Assembly (NCBI GenBank): GCA_965153355.1
Contig: OZ231126.1
Span: forward strand, 95,666,001 to 95,730,000
Length of the DNA: 64,000 nucleotides
Direction: 5' to 3'
Source of the DNA: Flaccisagitta enflata
Lineage: Eukaryota > Chaetognatha > Sagittoidea > Aphragmophora
The position numbers and the translations under genes were made by a program. Positions 1 to 12,238 of this stretch are shown here, piece after piece. Every line of letters starts with the position of its first letter. Positions within the stretch are counted from its first letter, which is position 1. The notes under the pieces are model-generated. The model was not told the DNA's origin and made no database searches. It was given only the letters and a program-made list of their open reading frames with translations.

Positions 1-111
1 CAAAAGCAAAAGCAAAAGCAAAAGCAAAAGCAAAAGCAAAAGAAAAAGAAAAAGAAAAAGAAAAAGAAAAAGAAAAAGAAAAAGAAAAAGAAAAGGAAAG
101 GAAAAAAAAGG
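1..111. repeat. (CAAAAG)n / (AAAAAG)n microsatellite
   Basis: Hexamer CAAAAG repeated at the window edge, changing into AAAAAG units by a C-to-A change in the unit. Confidence 0.95.
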
Positions 112-680
112 AAAAGGATAAGCAAAGAGGAGCTGGTGTGGAAATGCGATATACAGCAAAGATCCAGTCAAGCTATAATAAAATACTTACTATAAAATAT
201 GAATTGAGCTGAAACTTAAGACAGTCGAGCACTGCTAGAGCGCACTCACTGTTTTGGCATGCCCGCCCATATAAGGCATATATTTTTCTGTCCAATGAGA
301 TATTTTGGAGTCATTTGATTACTCATTTCCAAACGGGCTATAAGGTCGCTTTACTTTAGGTAAAAGGCATAATATCTTCCCAGTGACTTGACATGCGTTT
401 CAGCGAATCAATTGTTCATCCGTTGTTAATTGGAAGAGAAAATTCTATCACAATTATGATAAATCGACGTACAAAAAAGAATAATGATTAAAGCTCAAAT
501 GGCGAAATGGTTTGTAGCCATTTGCAAATTGTTGCTTCTGTCACTCCCTTAAAACCACAGACGATACGAAAAACCGCATGAATTTGTTTCCATCGTCATA
601 TCAACTCGTCTGAATTGTCTGATTTGTTTTTTGTTTTGCTCTTTATCTATATTTTGTATTCCCACCTGCCATCGATATAT
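112..680. other. non-coding, nothing recognised
   Basis: AT-rich unique sequence. No long open frame, splice pair or repeat stands out. Confidence 0.5.
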
Positions 681-681
681 G

Positions 682-687
682 AGAGAG

Positions 688-742
<55 letters not shown>
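682..742. repeat. (GA)n microsatellite
   Basis: Nearly pure GA dinucleotides. Similar tracts lie at 940-989 and 1471-1524. Confidence 0.95.
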
Positions 743-743
<1 letters not shown>

Positions 744-937
744 GGTTGTTGGACTTGGGGATGAATCTTTTACTCCGCCCTCGAACATTTGTCATTTCTA
801 ATTTGAATACGAATTATGACATGAATTAATAAGTCATTCCTGTGATTTATCATATTAAAGCGCTAGTATGCATTTTCGCATTTTGACGTAAAATTTGTGT
901 TTAATTTAAATCGTTATTCATTTTTTTTATACAAAAG

Positions 938-939
<2 letters not shown>

Positions 940-989
<50 letters not shown>
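940..989. repeat. (GA)n microsatellite
   Basis: Pure GA run of about 25 units. Confidence 0.95.
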
Positions 990-990
<1 letters not shown>

Positions 991-1056
991 ATGAGAATGG
1001 TAATGGGTCGCGGGTGATGCCAAAGAAGTTTATTCAATTCTTTATTAGTCCATATT

Positions 1057-1290
1057 GGGGGGGAGAGGGGAGAAACATGAAGGAGCGGAGGTGAAGGTTA
1101 GGAGGAGAGGAGAGAGAGGGGAAGTGGAGGGAGAGAGGGGAGAGAGGGAGGGAGTGGGGGACGGGAAGGGCAAGTGGAGGGAAAGGAGTGCAGGGGGAAG
1201 GGAAGGGATAGAAGGGAAGTGGAAGGGCAAGGGCGATTGGAGGGAGAGGAAGGAAGGCGAAAGGAGAGAAGGGGGAGGGGGAGGATAAAG
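1057..1290. repeat. polypurine G/A tract
   Basis: About 230 bases with almost no pyrimidine on this strand (GGGAGAGG-type units), able to form triplex or quadruplex structure. Open frames on both strands here are composition artefacts. Confidence 0.85.
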
Positions 1291-1470
1291 TGGAGAGAAT
1301 GAAGAGGATGATGAGGAGTTGAAAGCCGCGCTCTCCTCAGACCGACGATTAAACGAGGAGGAAGACATAAATGCTCTTGTTTCAATTTGTCAAAGTTTTC
1401 TCATCTAATTTTCATTACATCTGCTTCATACTCGAGAGAAGCCCCGCCAGACCGAAGAATCCAAAACACT

Positions 1471-1471
1471 A

Positions 1472-1524
<53 letters not shown>
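1471..1524. repeat. (GA)n microsatellite
   Basis: Pure GA run directly upstream of the G-rich minisatellite at 1559. Confidence 0.95.
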
Positions 1525-1528
<4 letters not shown>

Positions 1529-1558
1529 CAGATCACAAGAGAATGAAAATCAAGATAA

Positions 1559-1661
1559 AGTAGGGGTGTAGGGGGTGAAGGGGGTGTAGGGGCTGTAGGG
1601 GGTGTAGGGGGTGAAGGGGGTGTAGGGGGTGAAGGGGGTGTGGGGGGTGAAGGGGGTCGTG
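1559..1661 (+). repeat. 9-nt G-rich minisatellite
   Basis: About eleven units of GGGGTGTAG or GGGGTGAAG in alternating order. Each unit brings a run of four or five G, so the strand fits the quadruplex pattern many times over. Confidence 0.9.
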
Positions 1662-2820
1662 GTGACTTACTCACTCCCCTGACTCTTCCCATGAGTGAAA
1701 AGAACATAGAACAAAGAAAAGCTTCGAATAAGAAAAGAAATTAGGATACAAAAAAGACGAAAAAAACGTCTACTAGGTCTGTTCATCTTTGATAGAACGT
1801 AAGGTTTCGCATAAACGCTCGTCGTCCTTCGTTCATTTTTTTGCCCCCGTCGGTCGAAATCAAAACAAACTCAATCAAAAATGGGCTTCTTCCATTCACA
1901 TATTTTACGATGTTCTCAAAATAAATTCAAATGTATCAGAAAGAAAAGGGACAGATATTTTTGATATCTGTTCTACTTGTTGTGATGTTTCGAAGCCCTT
2001 GTTCGGTTGTTCCCCTTTATCCTTCAAAGGAAGGAGGTGGGGTGTGTGGGTGGGGTGCGGGTAATCGAGATGCAAAGTGGGGGAGGTAGTAACGGTGCCT
2101 CATAAAAAAAGATTTCAATGATAGATATTCTATATTGTTAACCTCTTTTGTATTGCTCTATGAAAAAAAATTAACGACTTTAGATAAACAAATCTTTGAA
2201 TAAACAAATCTTTTTTTCTTTGCAATGAGACAAAGGCTTATCGATATCCAGTCTATCATTGATAAGACTATATATTTATGTTTTATACAAAGCAATATAG
2301 AATTATGTTTTATAATGGTGGATCTTTTGTAGGCTAGATGGTATTCTTTTTTTTCTTCCTCGCATTCGTTCCAGTTTTCTCTCTTTCTCATATCTATAAC
2401 ATTCTGACCTTTGCCATTTTAAGGCAAGTGTTTGATATTCTGAACGACAAAATCGATTTGTCCCACAATTCCATAAACAAGAGACTGAAATTTTTCATAT
2501 TGTCAAAAAATTATTGAAAAATTCAAGAAGAATAATGAATGAGCCATGGTGCAGTGAGACACAACAAGCGGTGGAGAAAAAGTAGACAGACAGACAGATG
2601 GAGAAGAAGAAGAAGAAAAGAAAACAAAAAAAAAAAAACAAAATCGCGACAAAGAAGTAGAAAGTGGAGGATGATGAAAACTGGAAGCACAAAAAAAAAA
2701 AAAAAAAAAAAAAAAAAACAAGAAAGAGGAAACTTCGGATATTCTGTCTTTTTTGCATGGGATGTCTCAGCTGAGTCTTGTATGCTTTTCTGCGGTCATT
2801 CACCCACAAGTTTTTAGTTG
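1662..2820. other. non-coding, nothing recognised
   Basis: AT-rich sequence with A-rich tracts at 2597-2640 and 2691-2718. No gene seen. Confidence 0.5.
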
Positions 2821-2996
2821 TGTGCACGCGACTTGACCCATTTGTCAGTCCATCCGTCCGTCCATCTGTTGGTTCATAACACCTTGCTTTTTTCGGCGTT
2901 TACGGGTGTAGTTGCCCAACGGTTTGGTTAACCTTTTTTATCACTACCCCTGCTCACTCGCATACGACTTGGGTATCCGTGTATCCGGCCTTGTTT
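2821..2996 (+). repeat. family P element, forward copy
   Basis: Head GTGCACGCGACT, then a CATCCGTCCGTCC tract, then the tail with ACCCCTGCTCACTCGC, TACGACT and GTATCCGGCCTTGTTT. The head lacks its left palindrome half. Best complete copy: 10114-10296. Confidence 0.75.
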
Positions 2997-3513
2997 CTTT
3001 CTTTTTCTACTGCTTGATTAGGTCAATGCAAGTTTGCTTCTGTAAAAAAACAAAGAGATTGCCTTTGTCCAATGGAAAGCGATGAAAGTGCTATGTCCCC
3101 CCCCCCCAAAAAAAAGAGATGAAATCAATTTCCAGAGAGTATCGGCCAAAAACCATTCTTGTTATGTCACCGCATTTCGCTCAAAATCAATCATGTCACG
3201 TCACATCCGTACATCCATACAAAAATGGAATCTGAGCGACTTTCCCCTCACCAGCTGCTGGTTTGTTGGTTGAGCACAATCTTTTTTGTATATTTATGTT
3301 CTAAAATCAATTCGGCTATTCTTGTATCCTCTATTCTCTCCAACTATTCATCTTTTATCTTCAGACCTCCAATCATCAAATCTAATGCTCCTTTCGATCG
3401 TTCTTGTCACAACATTTTTAATCCCATTTCTCTTTTTTTCTTTATTCATCTAACTTCACTATTCTTTCCCAACTTTCCCCCTTACCCCTCAGCGTTCCAT
3501 CCCATAGCCTTAT

Positions 3514-3868
3514 CAGGGTGTGCAAAAAAAGAAAAAAAAAAGAAAAGAAAAAACAACAAAAAAAGAACAACAAAATAAAAAAATCGCAATTGGCGCTTGT
3601 GAAAATAAGAAGATTACTACAGTAAAATTACAAAAAATTATCATCTTTTAACCTTTCATAGCCTACAGAAAAAAAAATCCTATAAAGATCAAAATCTTTT
3701 GACCATTTGACTCTCGTAGTCACAAGGGATACAGAAAAGAGCTACAGCCAATTCTAGTTTCTGATATGACTAACTAGGATACTTTGGTTCGAATTTCATA
3801 GCGCTGGGTCACTATTAAGTATAGTTTTTTTCCCTATGAAACAATAACCGATTTTTTTGCACACCCTG
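3514..3868. mobile_element. 355-bp MITE, Tc1/mariner-like ends
   Basis: Inverted ends CAGGGTGTGCAAAAAAA at 3514 and TTTTTTTGCACACCCTG ending at 3868, flanked by TTAT and TTA. The interior is A-rich and carries no transposase frame. Superfamily is inferred from the CAGGGTG terminus only. Confidence 0.75.
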
Positions 3869-4036
3869 TTAGAACCGCGACCATTCCCCCTTTCCCTTCC
3901 TCCTTTTCTTCTCTCCGGCCCCATAATCCTTTTTTTTACTCTCCTTATCCGTTATTGGTTCTGATGTAGAAGGACCCTCATCATCAAAAACACGACGTGC
4001 TGTATATATGAAACAAAATATTTTTTTTCTCTTGCT

Positions 4037-4045
<9 letters not shown>

Positions 4046-4129
<84 letters not shown>
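4046..4129. repeat. (CT)n microsatellite
   Basis: Pure CT run of about 40 units. Confidence 0.95.
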
Positions 4130-4132
<3 letters not shown>

Positions 4133-4565
4133 AATTTCATTTTCATTTTTCTTCTCACGAATAAGATGATGGAGATTGTGGTTTGGCAAGACAAAGGAAA
4201 ATAGGAGGATGGAGCGTGTGTGAAGGCAGGAGGGGGAGAGCAGGAGATTTGATGGACAAGAAAAGAAGGATATGATAACAGAAAACGAAGAAAACCTTTA
4301 CGTGGATTGGTCAATGTAGTACTGTAGTAGCAGTTGCCTAGTATAGCCTTGACACCGCGAAAAACCAAAAGACATCACTTCCCATTTTCTTTTCTGACTC
4401 TTATCATTCCAAAGTTATCCAAATTTTTATCATCCTCTGATTCTGTAATCCTGTCTTTTTCTTGGCTCCTTTAATATTTATCAAAAGAATGTTTAGTTGA
4501 TAGTTTCGGTTCGTTTGGATACTTTTCACGCATGAAAACACGTCCATGTGCTGTTTTATAGTGTA

Positions 4566-4749
4566 CAGATGCACCCCGTTATAACGGATCCAAGAGTAAC
4601 AGAAACCTGCCTGTGTGGGATATAAGACTTTATTACCTTTAAGCTATTATCTTTCAATTTCTAGAATTCTAGTAATGAAAATTTATATCTAAAATGTAAT
4701 AGACAAAACTTGTCAGTCCCTTGACATCCCTTATTGCGGGGTTCAACTG
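4566..4749. mobile_element. 184-bp pogo-like MITE with TA target duplication
   Basis: Left end CAGATGCACCCCGTTATAAC and right end (read inverted) CAGTTGAACCCCGCAATAAG, flanked by TA on both sides (4564-4565, 4750-4751). The CCCCGYWATAACGG-type end is shared with the element at 34766-35724. No coding capacity, so movement would need a transposase in trans. Confidence 0.8.
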
Positions 4750-4892
4750 TAAGTAAATGTATGAAAAGTGTATATTGTAATATATGTAATTGTACATGTG
4801 CTTTAACATAAAATGGTTGTGCATCCATAATCCTTTCAGCATATTTTCACAAGCGCACGTTCCTTTCCCAATTCAATTAATACGCCTTTTTA

Positions 4893-5045
4893 GATGCCTC
4901 CGTCAGAAACGCATCTCTATAAGAGGGTCTTTCCGTCCGTCTGTCAGTTGGTCCATCGGTCGGTCCGTCGGTCCGTCCGTTGGTCCGTTACGCCTGTGCA
5001 AAAACCGCGTTTCTCGGCTGTTTTTGGCCACGGTGAGATCCTATA
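4893..5045 (+). repeat. family P element, variant head
   Basis: Head reads GATGCCTCCG...GCATCTCTATAAGAGG, followed by GTCCGTC/GGTCGGTC repeats. The palindrome core GATGC/GCATC replaces GTCGC/GCGAC, as in the inverted copy at 11190-11257. Confidence 0.6.
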
Positions 5046-5398
5046 CCGAAACAAATGATCAACAAACATGTTTTGAGAGCCTCCTTTACTACTCAGTCGT
5101 TTTTCCCGTCTGTTTGTCTATCTGTCTCTCCATATATGTCACATGATCAATACACGCAGAGACACAGTCCGGACGCATCATTGCCCGGTCGGGCTTGTTT
5201 CAAAGATGACGCTGTTGGAAAGTGTTGCAACGTCGTTGTGTGTTTGAGAGTAAAGCCTGGAGGAGGCGCCCGGTCTTTTTCCCGCAATCACACAACTTGT
5301 AAAGACTCGTTCACTTGGAAAACTAAATATTGCGCTTCCTTCTATGCTTTTTACTCATTCCCACTTTTTCTCCAAACCTCGACTGTCTCCGACTGTCT

Positions 5399-5673
<275 letters not shown>

Positions 5674-5955
5674 ATCTACCTCTCTCCCCTAAAACCGCCA
5701 TTTTTGTGTCCCTCTGACTTCACCTTTGAGACTCCTTTTTTTTTCAAACTTTTTTTACAAATAGTGCAAACCACTAATCTCAAAAAGGGGAAAAACCTGT
5801 TGTGAAAACTCTTAACTATATGTTTACTTTAATTAATGAAAAAATGTGCAAACAGATCCAAAACGAATTTTTCCTTAGTCTCAAGGAGAAGTTCATGCTG
5901 GGACAATCACGGTATATAGTATAAGATTATTTTAAACGAACTTTTGGCTATTTTT

Positions 5956-6090
5956 AGTCACGGACTCGCGACTCTAGAACTTGCCGCCGTGTTGATCCGT
6001 CCATCGGTCTATCTGTCCGTTGGTCAGTCGGTAACCTTCATAAAATGTGAGTGTTTTTTGTTCTACTGCCCCTGCCCAAGTAACCGATAG
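5956..6090 (+). repeat. family P element, diverged
   Basis: TTTTAGTCACGGACTCGCGACTCTA head, GTCCATCGG-type middle, and a tail CTGCCCCTGCCCAAG followed by CGATAGCGAGTATG. Confidence 0.65.
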
Positions 6091-6298
6091 CGAGTATGAA
6101 AATGAAAGAAAGATGCCCTTTACGGCACCGACATGCATGAAAAAAAAGAAGAAAGAAAGATGCCTTTACGGCACTGATATGCATAAAAAAAATGAAAGAT
6201 GCCTTCATGGCACTGATGTGCATAAGAAGTGTGTCATAACTCATTCGCTTCATCGAATTAATGCTAGATCCTCTCTGGCGCGTGTATTTTGCGTTGTC

Positions 6299-6426
<128 letters not shown>

Positions 6427-6550
6427 GGGTCGCGAGCGCGAGCGTGTGCGTTGACATGTTTTCTGTGTGTGTGTTGACGTGTGTTTCCATGCAGCGTAGT
6501 GTTTGTATGTCATAGTGTTGGAGCGCGTGCCTTGCTTTACTATCTCTCAG

Positions 6551-6740
6551 AAAAAAAGTTTTTCGGTGAGTTGGGATATTAATACCTTGATGGCAAAAAA
6601 AGAATACAATGAAATTGCCAGAAACATGAGTATTTGTCTCCCTTGGCATCAATCAACACCTTGTAAATCTGGGAATGATTTTAATCAGCAGTGGAAGGCC
6701 CTAATGTATAACCAACCTCGCCTACAAAATTATTTCCAAG
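6551..6740 (+). CDS. candidate orphan exon, unknown product
   Basis: A 63-codon open stretch between a plausible acceptor (ATCTCTCAG) and donor (CCAAG/GTGGTA). Unlike its low-complexity surroundings, the translation is mixed in composition, with segments such as MAKKEYNEIARNM and NQQWKALMYNQP. No partner exons or family recognised. It sits between two long GT tracts, so chance openness remains possible. Confidence 0.25.
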
Positions 6741-6780
6741 GTGGTATGTTTGTGTGTGCTGACGTGCATGGGTTCAGCTT

Positions 6781-6838
6781 TTGCGTGCGCGTGCGCGTGT
6801 GCGTGCGCGTGTGAGCGGGCGTTTAAAGGCGCGCGCGC
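6781..6838. repeat. alternating purine-pyrimidine CG/TG tract
   Basis: GCGTGCGCGTGCGCGTG and GGCGCGCGCGCGG runs between two long (GT)n tracts; all are sequences that favour Z-DNA. Confidence 0.8.
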
Positions 6839-7020
6839 GGCAAAGACGCGAAAAACGCGCTGAAATTTTGAGACTCAGGAAATAACTTTAAAGGAGTGAA
6901 AACAATCTAATGGCTCTCAACTGATCATACAAACACAGAAGGGGAAAGCTTCCGTGAAAACTGATCCATAAAAGAAAATCGAGAGAGAAAAAAAAGATTG
7001 CCTACCGATTTTATATTCTT

Positions 7021-7185
<165 letters not shown>

Positions 7186-7261
7186 TCACGGTGTGGGGGT
7201 GTATTCACGGTTTTAGTAAATTCATACCACTGGTTATGGGTATCAGTTGTAGTTCTATTTC

Positions 7262-7325
7262 TAAATGCTTGAAAGACAGACCAACGGACAGACATGACCG
7301 ATTATAGTGGTGCATTGGCACACTT
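7262..7325 (-). repeat. family P head fragment, inverted
   Basis: CAGACCAACGGACAGACATGACC, then a diverged TATAG...GCACACTTAAAAA head in reverse orientation; no tail found. Confidence 0.45.
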
Positions 7326-7467
7326 AAAAAGCATCGTGCGCAAACAGAAAAATTGAAACTTAGTATTACCACCGAAGAATAAATCCTTCATGGAAGGGTT
7401 TGAAATACGCAAAACTGTTCCATGAATGAAAACAGCAAAAGAAAGAGCTACGGGGATTAAAAAAAAA

Positions 7468-7516
<49 letters not shown>

Positions 7517-7949
7517 TTTTTGAAACATCAAAATGCGGTTGCTAGTGACCTAGGAGGGGTGAGATAGCAGTATTTGTACTGCAAAAAGGAAGTGGTGGAA
7601 GCGGTATGAAAATCAACCGCTTCCAAAATCCATAATCCTACCTTGTCCATAATCTACCCATGATACTTTGTCGGTCCCACCATTTTCTTCTTACTCTCGT
7701 CAGCCATGGGACCCCATATTTCTGCAGTCATGAGCAGTTCGTGTTTAACGATAGTTTTTTTCAATCTTTCTGTCAATTTTTTCTTTAGTTTGTCTGAATC
7801 TCTTTTTTTCAATCACTGTCAGTCAGTCTGTGTCTGTCTGCCGGTGTCTGCCTGTTTTTCTCTCTTTTTGTTTCTCTCTCGCTCTGTCTCTTTGTCTGTC
7901 TGTCAGTCAGTCAGTTAGTCAGTCAGTCAGTCAGTCAGCCAGTTATTCC

Positions 7950-8049
<100 letters not shown>

Positions 8050-8374
8050 GCTTCGCTGTCCTCATCGTCGGTTGACATTTCGCAATTTCATCTGGGATTT
8101 TGACAGGTTGTCGTCTTAAGACGTTGTTCTTTCTTTTTTTTTTGGGGGGGGGGGGGAAGGGCGCTCATAATTCTTTTTCTCCAACGCCACATTGTCATCC
8201 AACGTAGCAAAAATGCACTCACTTTCGCAGCTAGTGCAAAAAAAGAAAAAAAAAACAGTAAAACATCTTCAACATCTAACATTTAACCCCACAAGCATCT
8301 AGGCATATGAGCAACTAATGAAGACTTACTACCATTCATTGAGCTCAGCGCCCCGCTCCGACCAATCAACGCTC

Positions 8375-8665
8375 TTATTCTGCCATGCAGCGATCTACTC
8401 AGGGCGTAAAGCGCCCTGCTCCACCTGATCAGTTCCTTGCTTTGGCCAAACAGCGGCGTGCTCTGGCCAAAAAACGCCCTGCTCCGACAAAATCCTGCCA
8501 TGCAACGAACTACTCCAGCTCAACAGCCCCCTGTTTCGACCAAACAGCGCCCCGCTCTGGCCAAAAAACGCCCTGCTCCGACTAAATCCTGCCATGCAGC
8601 GATCTTCTTCGGCCGCACAGCCCCTTGCTTTGGCCAAACAGCGCCCTACTCTGGTCTAAAAACGC
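8375..8665 (+). repeat. 94-nt minisatellite
   Basis: AAACAGCG...CTCTGGCC recurs at 8448, 8542 and 8636, exactly 94 nt apart. TGCCATGCA recurs at 8381, 8496 and 8590, so the first unit is longer. 94 is not a multiple of three, so the open frames across it change unit by unit and are not evidence of a gene. Confidence 0.85.
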
Positions 8666-8669
8666 CCAT

Positions 8670-8799
8670 CATCCTCATCATCATCATCATCAACATCATT
8701 ATCAATATCATTATCATCATCATCATCATCATCAACATCATTAGCAATATCATTATCATCATCATCATCATCAACATCAACATCATTATCAATATCATT

Positions 8800-8865
<66 letters not shown>

Positions 8866-8868
8866 GGC

Positions 8869-8946
<78 letters not shown>

Positions 8947-8955
8947 TTCATCATA
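8670..8955 (+). repeat. (ATC)n microsatellite
   Basis: ATC triplets with scattered AACATC/AATATC interruptions. Produces false Ile, Met and Asp homopolymer frames. Confidence 0.95.
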
Positions 8956-9015
8956 ATTGACACCATTATCATTCTGACTGCACCTGTCACTACTTACCAC
9001 AGCAACTCACGAGTT

Positions 9016-9123
9016 ACCACCACCACCACCACCACCACCACCACCACCACCACCACCACCACCACCACCACCACCACCACCACCACCACCACCACCACCA
9101 TTACCACCACCACCACCACCATC
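9016..9123 (+). repeat. (ACC)n microsatellite
   Basis: ACC triplets with one ATT interruption near 9100. Poly-Thr frame is an artefact. Confidence 0.95.
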
Positions 9124-9426
9124 TGCCACTACTATCCCCAGCAACTCATCTGTTATCACCACCACCATGCACCACCGCCATCACCAACAACCTGCCACCA
9201 CTATCCCCAGCAACTCATGTGTTATCACCACCACCACCGGCATCATGAACAACGCCGGCGCTGGGTCTCGATGACACTTGCACTCATCAACCGCCTCTCT
9301 AAAAAAGAAAGAAAAAAAAAAGAAGAAAAAGAGAGAGAGAGGAAACTAGTCATCCAAGGATCGCACATGGTCAGCGGTACCCGATGCCCTGCTGAGTGAT
9401 CCAGTGAAGAAGTGAAGTGAGAGCAG
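9124..9426. other. non-coding; 90-nt module shared with 27165-27262
   Basis: 9364-9440 holds TGGTCAGCGGTACCC, TGCCCTGCT, GAAG repeats and AGCAGGGCAGCGGCCC. The same order occurs inverted at 27165-27262, next to a GGGGCC terminus there too. Confidence 0.6.
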
Positions 9427-9856
9427 GGCAGCGGCCCTAAAGGGAGGAATTTTGAGACGTCCGTCCGTCCTAAGGGGGCTCTAGATAGCTGATCTATGCC
9501 ACTGAAGGCATATCTGAGGGTTGGAGGGCATAATCAAGGCTTGGAGAGCAGATTTGAGGTTTGGCGGGCTGGTTTTAAGCTTGGAGGGCTGATTGAAGGT
9601 CTGGAGGGCAGATTTGAGGTCTGGGAGGCAGATTTAGGGCATGGGAGGGGGGCTGATTTGAAGCCAAGAGGGTTGATTTTAGGCCTGGAGGGCTAAATTG
9701 AGTCCTGGGATGGCTAATTTGAGGCCTTGATGGTCAACTAGGGGGGGACGGACGGATGGACGGAAGGACAGAAGGACGGAAGGATGGACAGATAGATGGA
9801 CGTCTTGAAATTCCCCCCTGTGTTCTACAGGACATCGCCCCTTTAGGGCCGCTGCC
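9427..9856. mobile_element. TIR element with internal ~20-nt tandem repeats (family T, copy 1)
   Basis: Ends GGCAGCGGCCCTAAAGGG (left) and its inverted match CCTTTAGGGCCGCTGCC (right, to 9856). The interior is about eleven imperfect ~20-nt units of the type GGAGGGCAGATTTGAGGTCT, then GGACGGACGGATGGA-type repeats. Copy 2 at 55824-56325 shares both the ends and the unit. No coding frame; mechanism unknown. Confidence 0.75.
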
Positions 9857-10113
9857 AAAAAAGTGGATAAATTCAAAATTTGAAAAGCAAATCAATCCAA
9901 ATAAGGCATCCCTCCCAAATCAATAAACCATTAAACTGCTTGATTAACCGGCAATATACTCCTAAAATGCCTAATCAAAAACATGACCCCTTTCTATCTT
10001 TTTGTCTGATAAACTGGCAATATACGCCAAAAAAGCCTCATCAAAAGCATAACCCCTTTCTATCCTTTTGTCTCTTTCATAATGCCTCGCTTATTGTCAG
10101 TCAGTCGATGCTT

Positions 10114-10296
10114 TTAGTCGCGTGCACGCGACTCTACAACCCGTTCTGTCCGTCTGTCTGTCTGTCTGTTGGTCGGTTGGTCGATTGGTCGGTTGGTTGG
10201 TTGGTTGGTCGGTCGTTTGGTCGCACTTTCCTTTTTTTCGCCGCCCCTGCCCACCCTCACGCGACTAAGGCAGCCGTGTATCCGGACTTGTTTTTT
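10114..10296 (+). repeat. family P element, best complete copy
   Basis: Starts TTTAGTCGCGTGCACGCGAC; the 18-base core at 10116-10133 is a perfect palindrome. Then TCTACAACCCG, a tract of GTCC/GTCT/GGTC/GGTT tetramers (about 10146-10215), TTTTTTCGCCGCCCCTGCCC, and the closing CACGCGACTAAGGC and GTATCCGGACTTGTTT. CGCGACT thus occurs at both ends. Non-coding. Confidence 0.85.
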
Positions 10297-10377
10297 TTTA
10301 ATGCAATAATTCCCCCGTCTGTGTTTTTCTCAGTCTCTCGATCTTAGTCTATATAACCTTTTCTCTCTAGATTTTGG

Positions 10378-10836
<459 letters not shown>

Positions 10837-11189
10837 CCTTTCCTATCTCTCCTCCTTCTCTTTTCTTTTGGTGCCTCAATTTGGAAATCCAAGTAAGAAA
10901 TCAGCAGCCAATTGGCGTCTAGAAGGCTAAATGTCTGACCATCACCGGGAGAAAAAGAAATAATTACTGAGGAGAAGGAAACAAGGCCAAGAAGGCCAAC
11001 GATGTGTCCTTTAGGAATGAATATTTTTTTTATGAATTTTTTTTTTCTGAATGAATAAATGAATAAATGAATGACTGACTGACTCACTGACTAACTGACT
11101 GACTGACTGAATGAATGAGTGAATGATTTAGTGATAGAAAGAACTTCTTGGAAAGAGGAGCCTAAGGTTACACGATTTAAACGTTTGCG

Positions 11190-11257
11190 TTACCAACAGA
11201 CCAACAAACAGACAGACACGACCTCTTATAGAGATGCGAGCACGCATCTAAAAAGTA
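11190..11257 (-). repeat. family P head, inverted variant
   Basis: ACCAACAGACCAACAAACAG, then CTCTTATAGAGATGCGAGC and ACGCATCTAAAAA, the reverse of the 4893 variant head. No tail recognised. Confidence 0.55.
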
Positions 11258-12238
11258 AGTCTCTGAGAATTAGGAATGAGTTGATCGAAAAAGAAAAGTC
11301 ATGACAGCGTACAAGTTAGTCAGTGATCCCTGTTATCTGTTAGAGATCTGTTGCTTATCTGATAGTGATCTGTTAGTGATCCCTGTTATCTCTTGATGAC
11401 ATAAGAGCAGAGGTGGCAATAGGAATGTTTTGGTTGGAAAAGGGGGGAGGTGGGAAGGGGGGATTTGCCCATGTTTTATCTTGATATTGTCAAGTTGAAA
11501 TATAGGCTTATAGAAACATAAAGATAGGATATTGAAATAAGAATAAGACAAAAGAAACGAAAAAAGAAAAAAGAATAAGAATAGGAATAAGAAAAAGAAA
11601 GAGGAAAAAAAAAACACTAAGAGAAAGAAATAGATGAGATGGAGGAAATGATCATCATCAAGAAGAGAAAAGAGAGAGAGAATGAGAAGAAGGGAACAAA
11701 CGGTGAGTAGTAAAATCAAAGTCTGATCGAAAAGGTCATGCTGCGGGAGTGTAGGTGTCGTTTTTTGGTCAGGTGGTCATCTCTGGAATTCCTGGCAATT
11801 GGTTGTCTTTCCCTCTCTTCATTTATTTCTCCAATTTCTGGTCCACTACCTTAAATGCCCAAGATTCGATCAAGAAAAGCACTTCTTCGATGATATGACC
11901 GCACATAGATAACCATAGCAAACCTAAAGATATATTTTTTTCATGAAAGTTGAAACAACATTGTCCTTTCAATTCTCCAGTTTACAAAGGATGAAAGCCT
12001 TGCAAGCTTTCAATGGTGTTTACTCCGGATTGCTCACAACTATCCTTTAACAAATACTATAAACAAACAAGATGCTCACCTGAAAAAAACTATCAGCTTG
12101 ACTGCATACTTCATTAGTATAGGGTCGGACAGGCCTATACCATTTAGTATACAATTTAGTATACAATTCCGAAAGAAGTGCGCATTAACTATGACTGTCT
12201 TTGTACCTCTGTCTGTCTGTCTGTCTGCCTGCCGCCTG

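Noticed and set aside
3780-3800. GGTTCGAAT resembling a tRNA T-loop
   Set aside because: No acceptor stem, D arm or anticodon arm can be placed around it. No tRNA or rRNA gene was found in the window.
8437-9399. 320-codon open frame across the 94-base, ATC and ACC repeats
   Set aside because: Translation is Ile and Thr homopolymer from triplet repeats; the non-repeat parts show no coding character.
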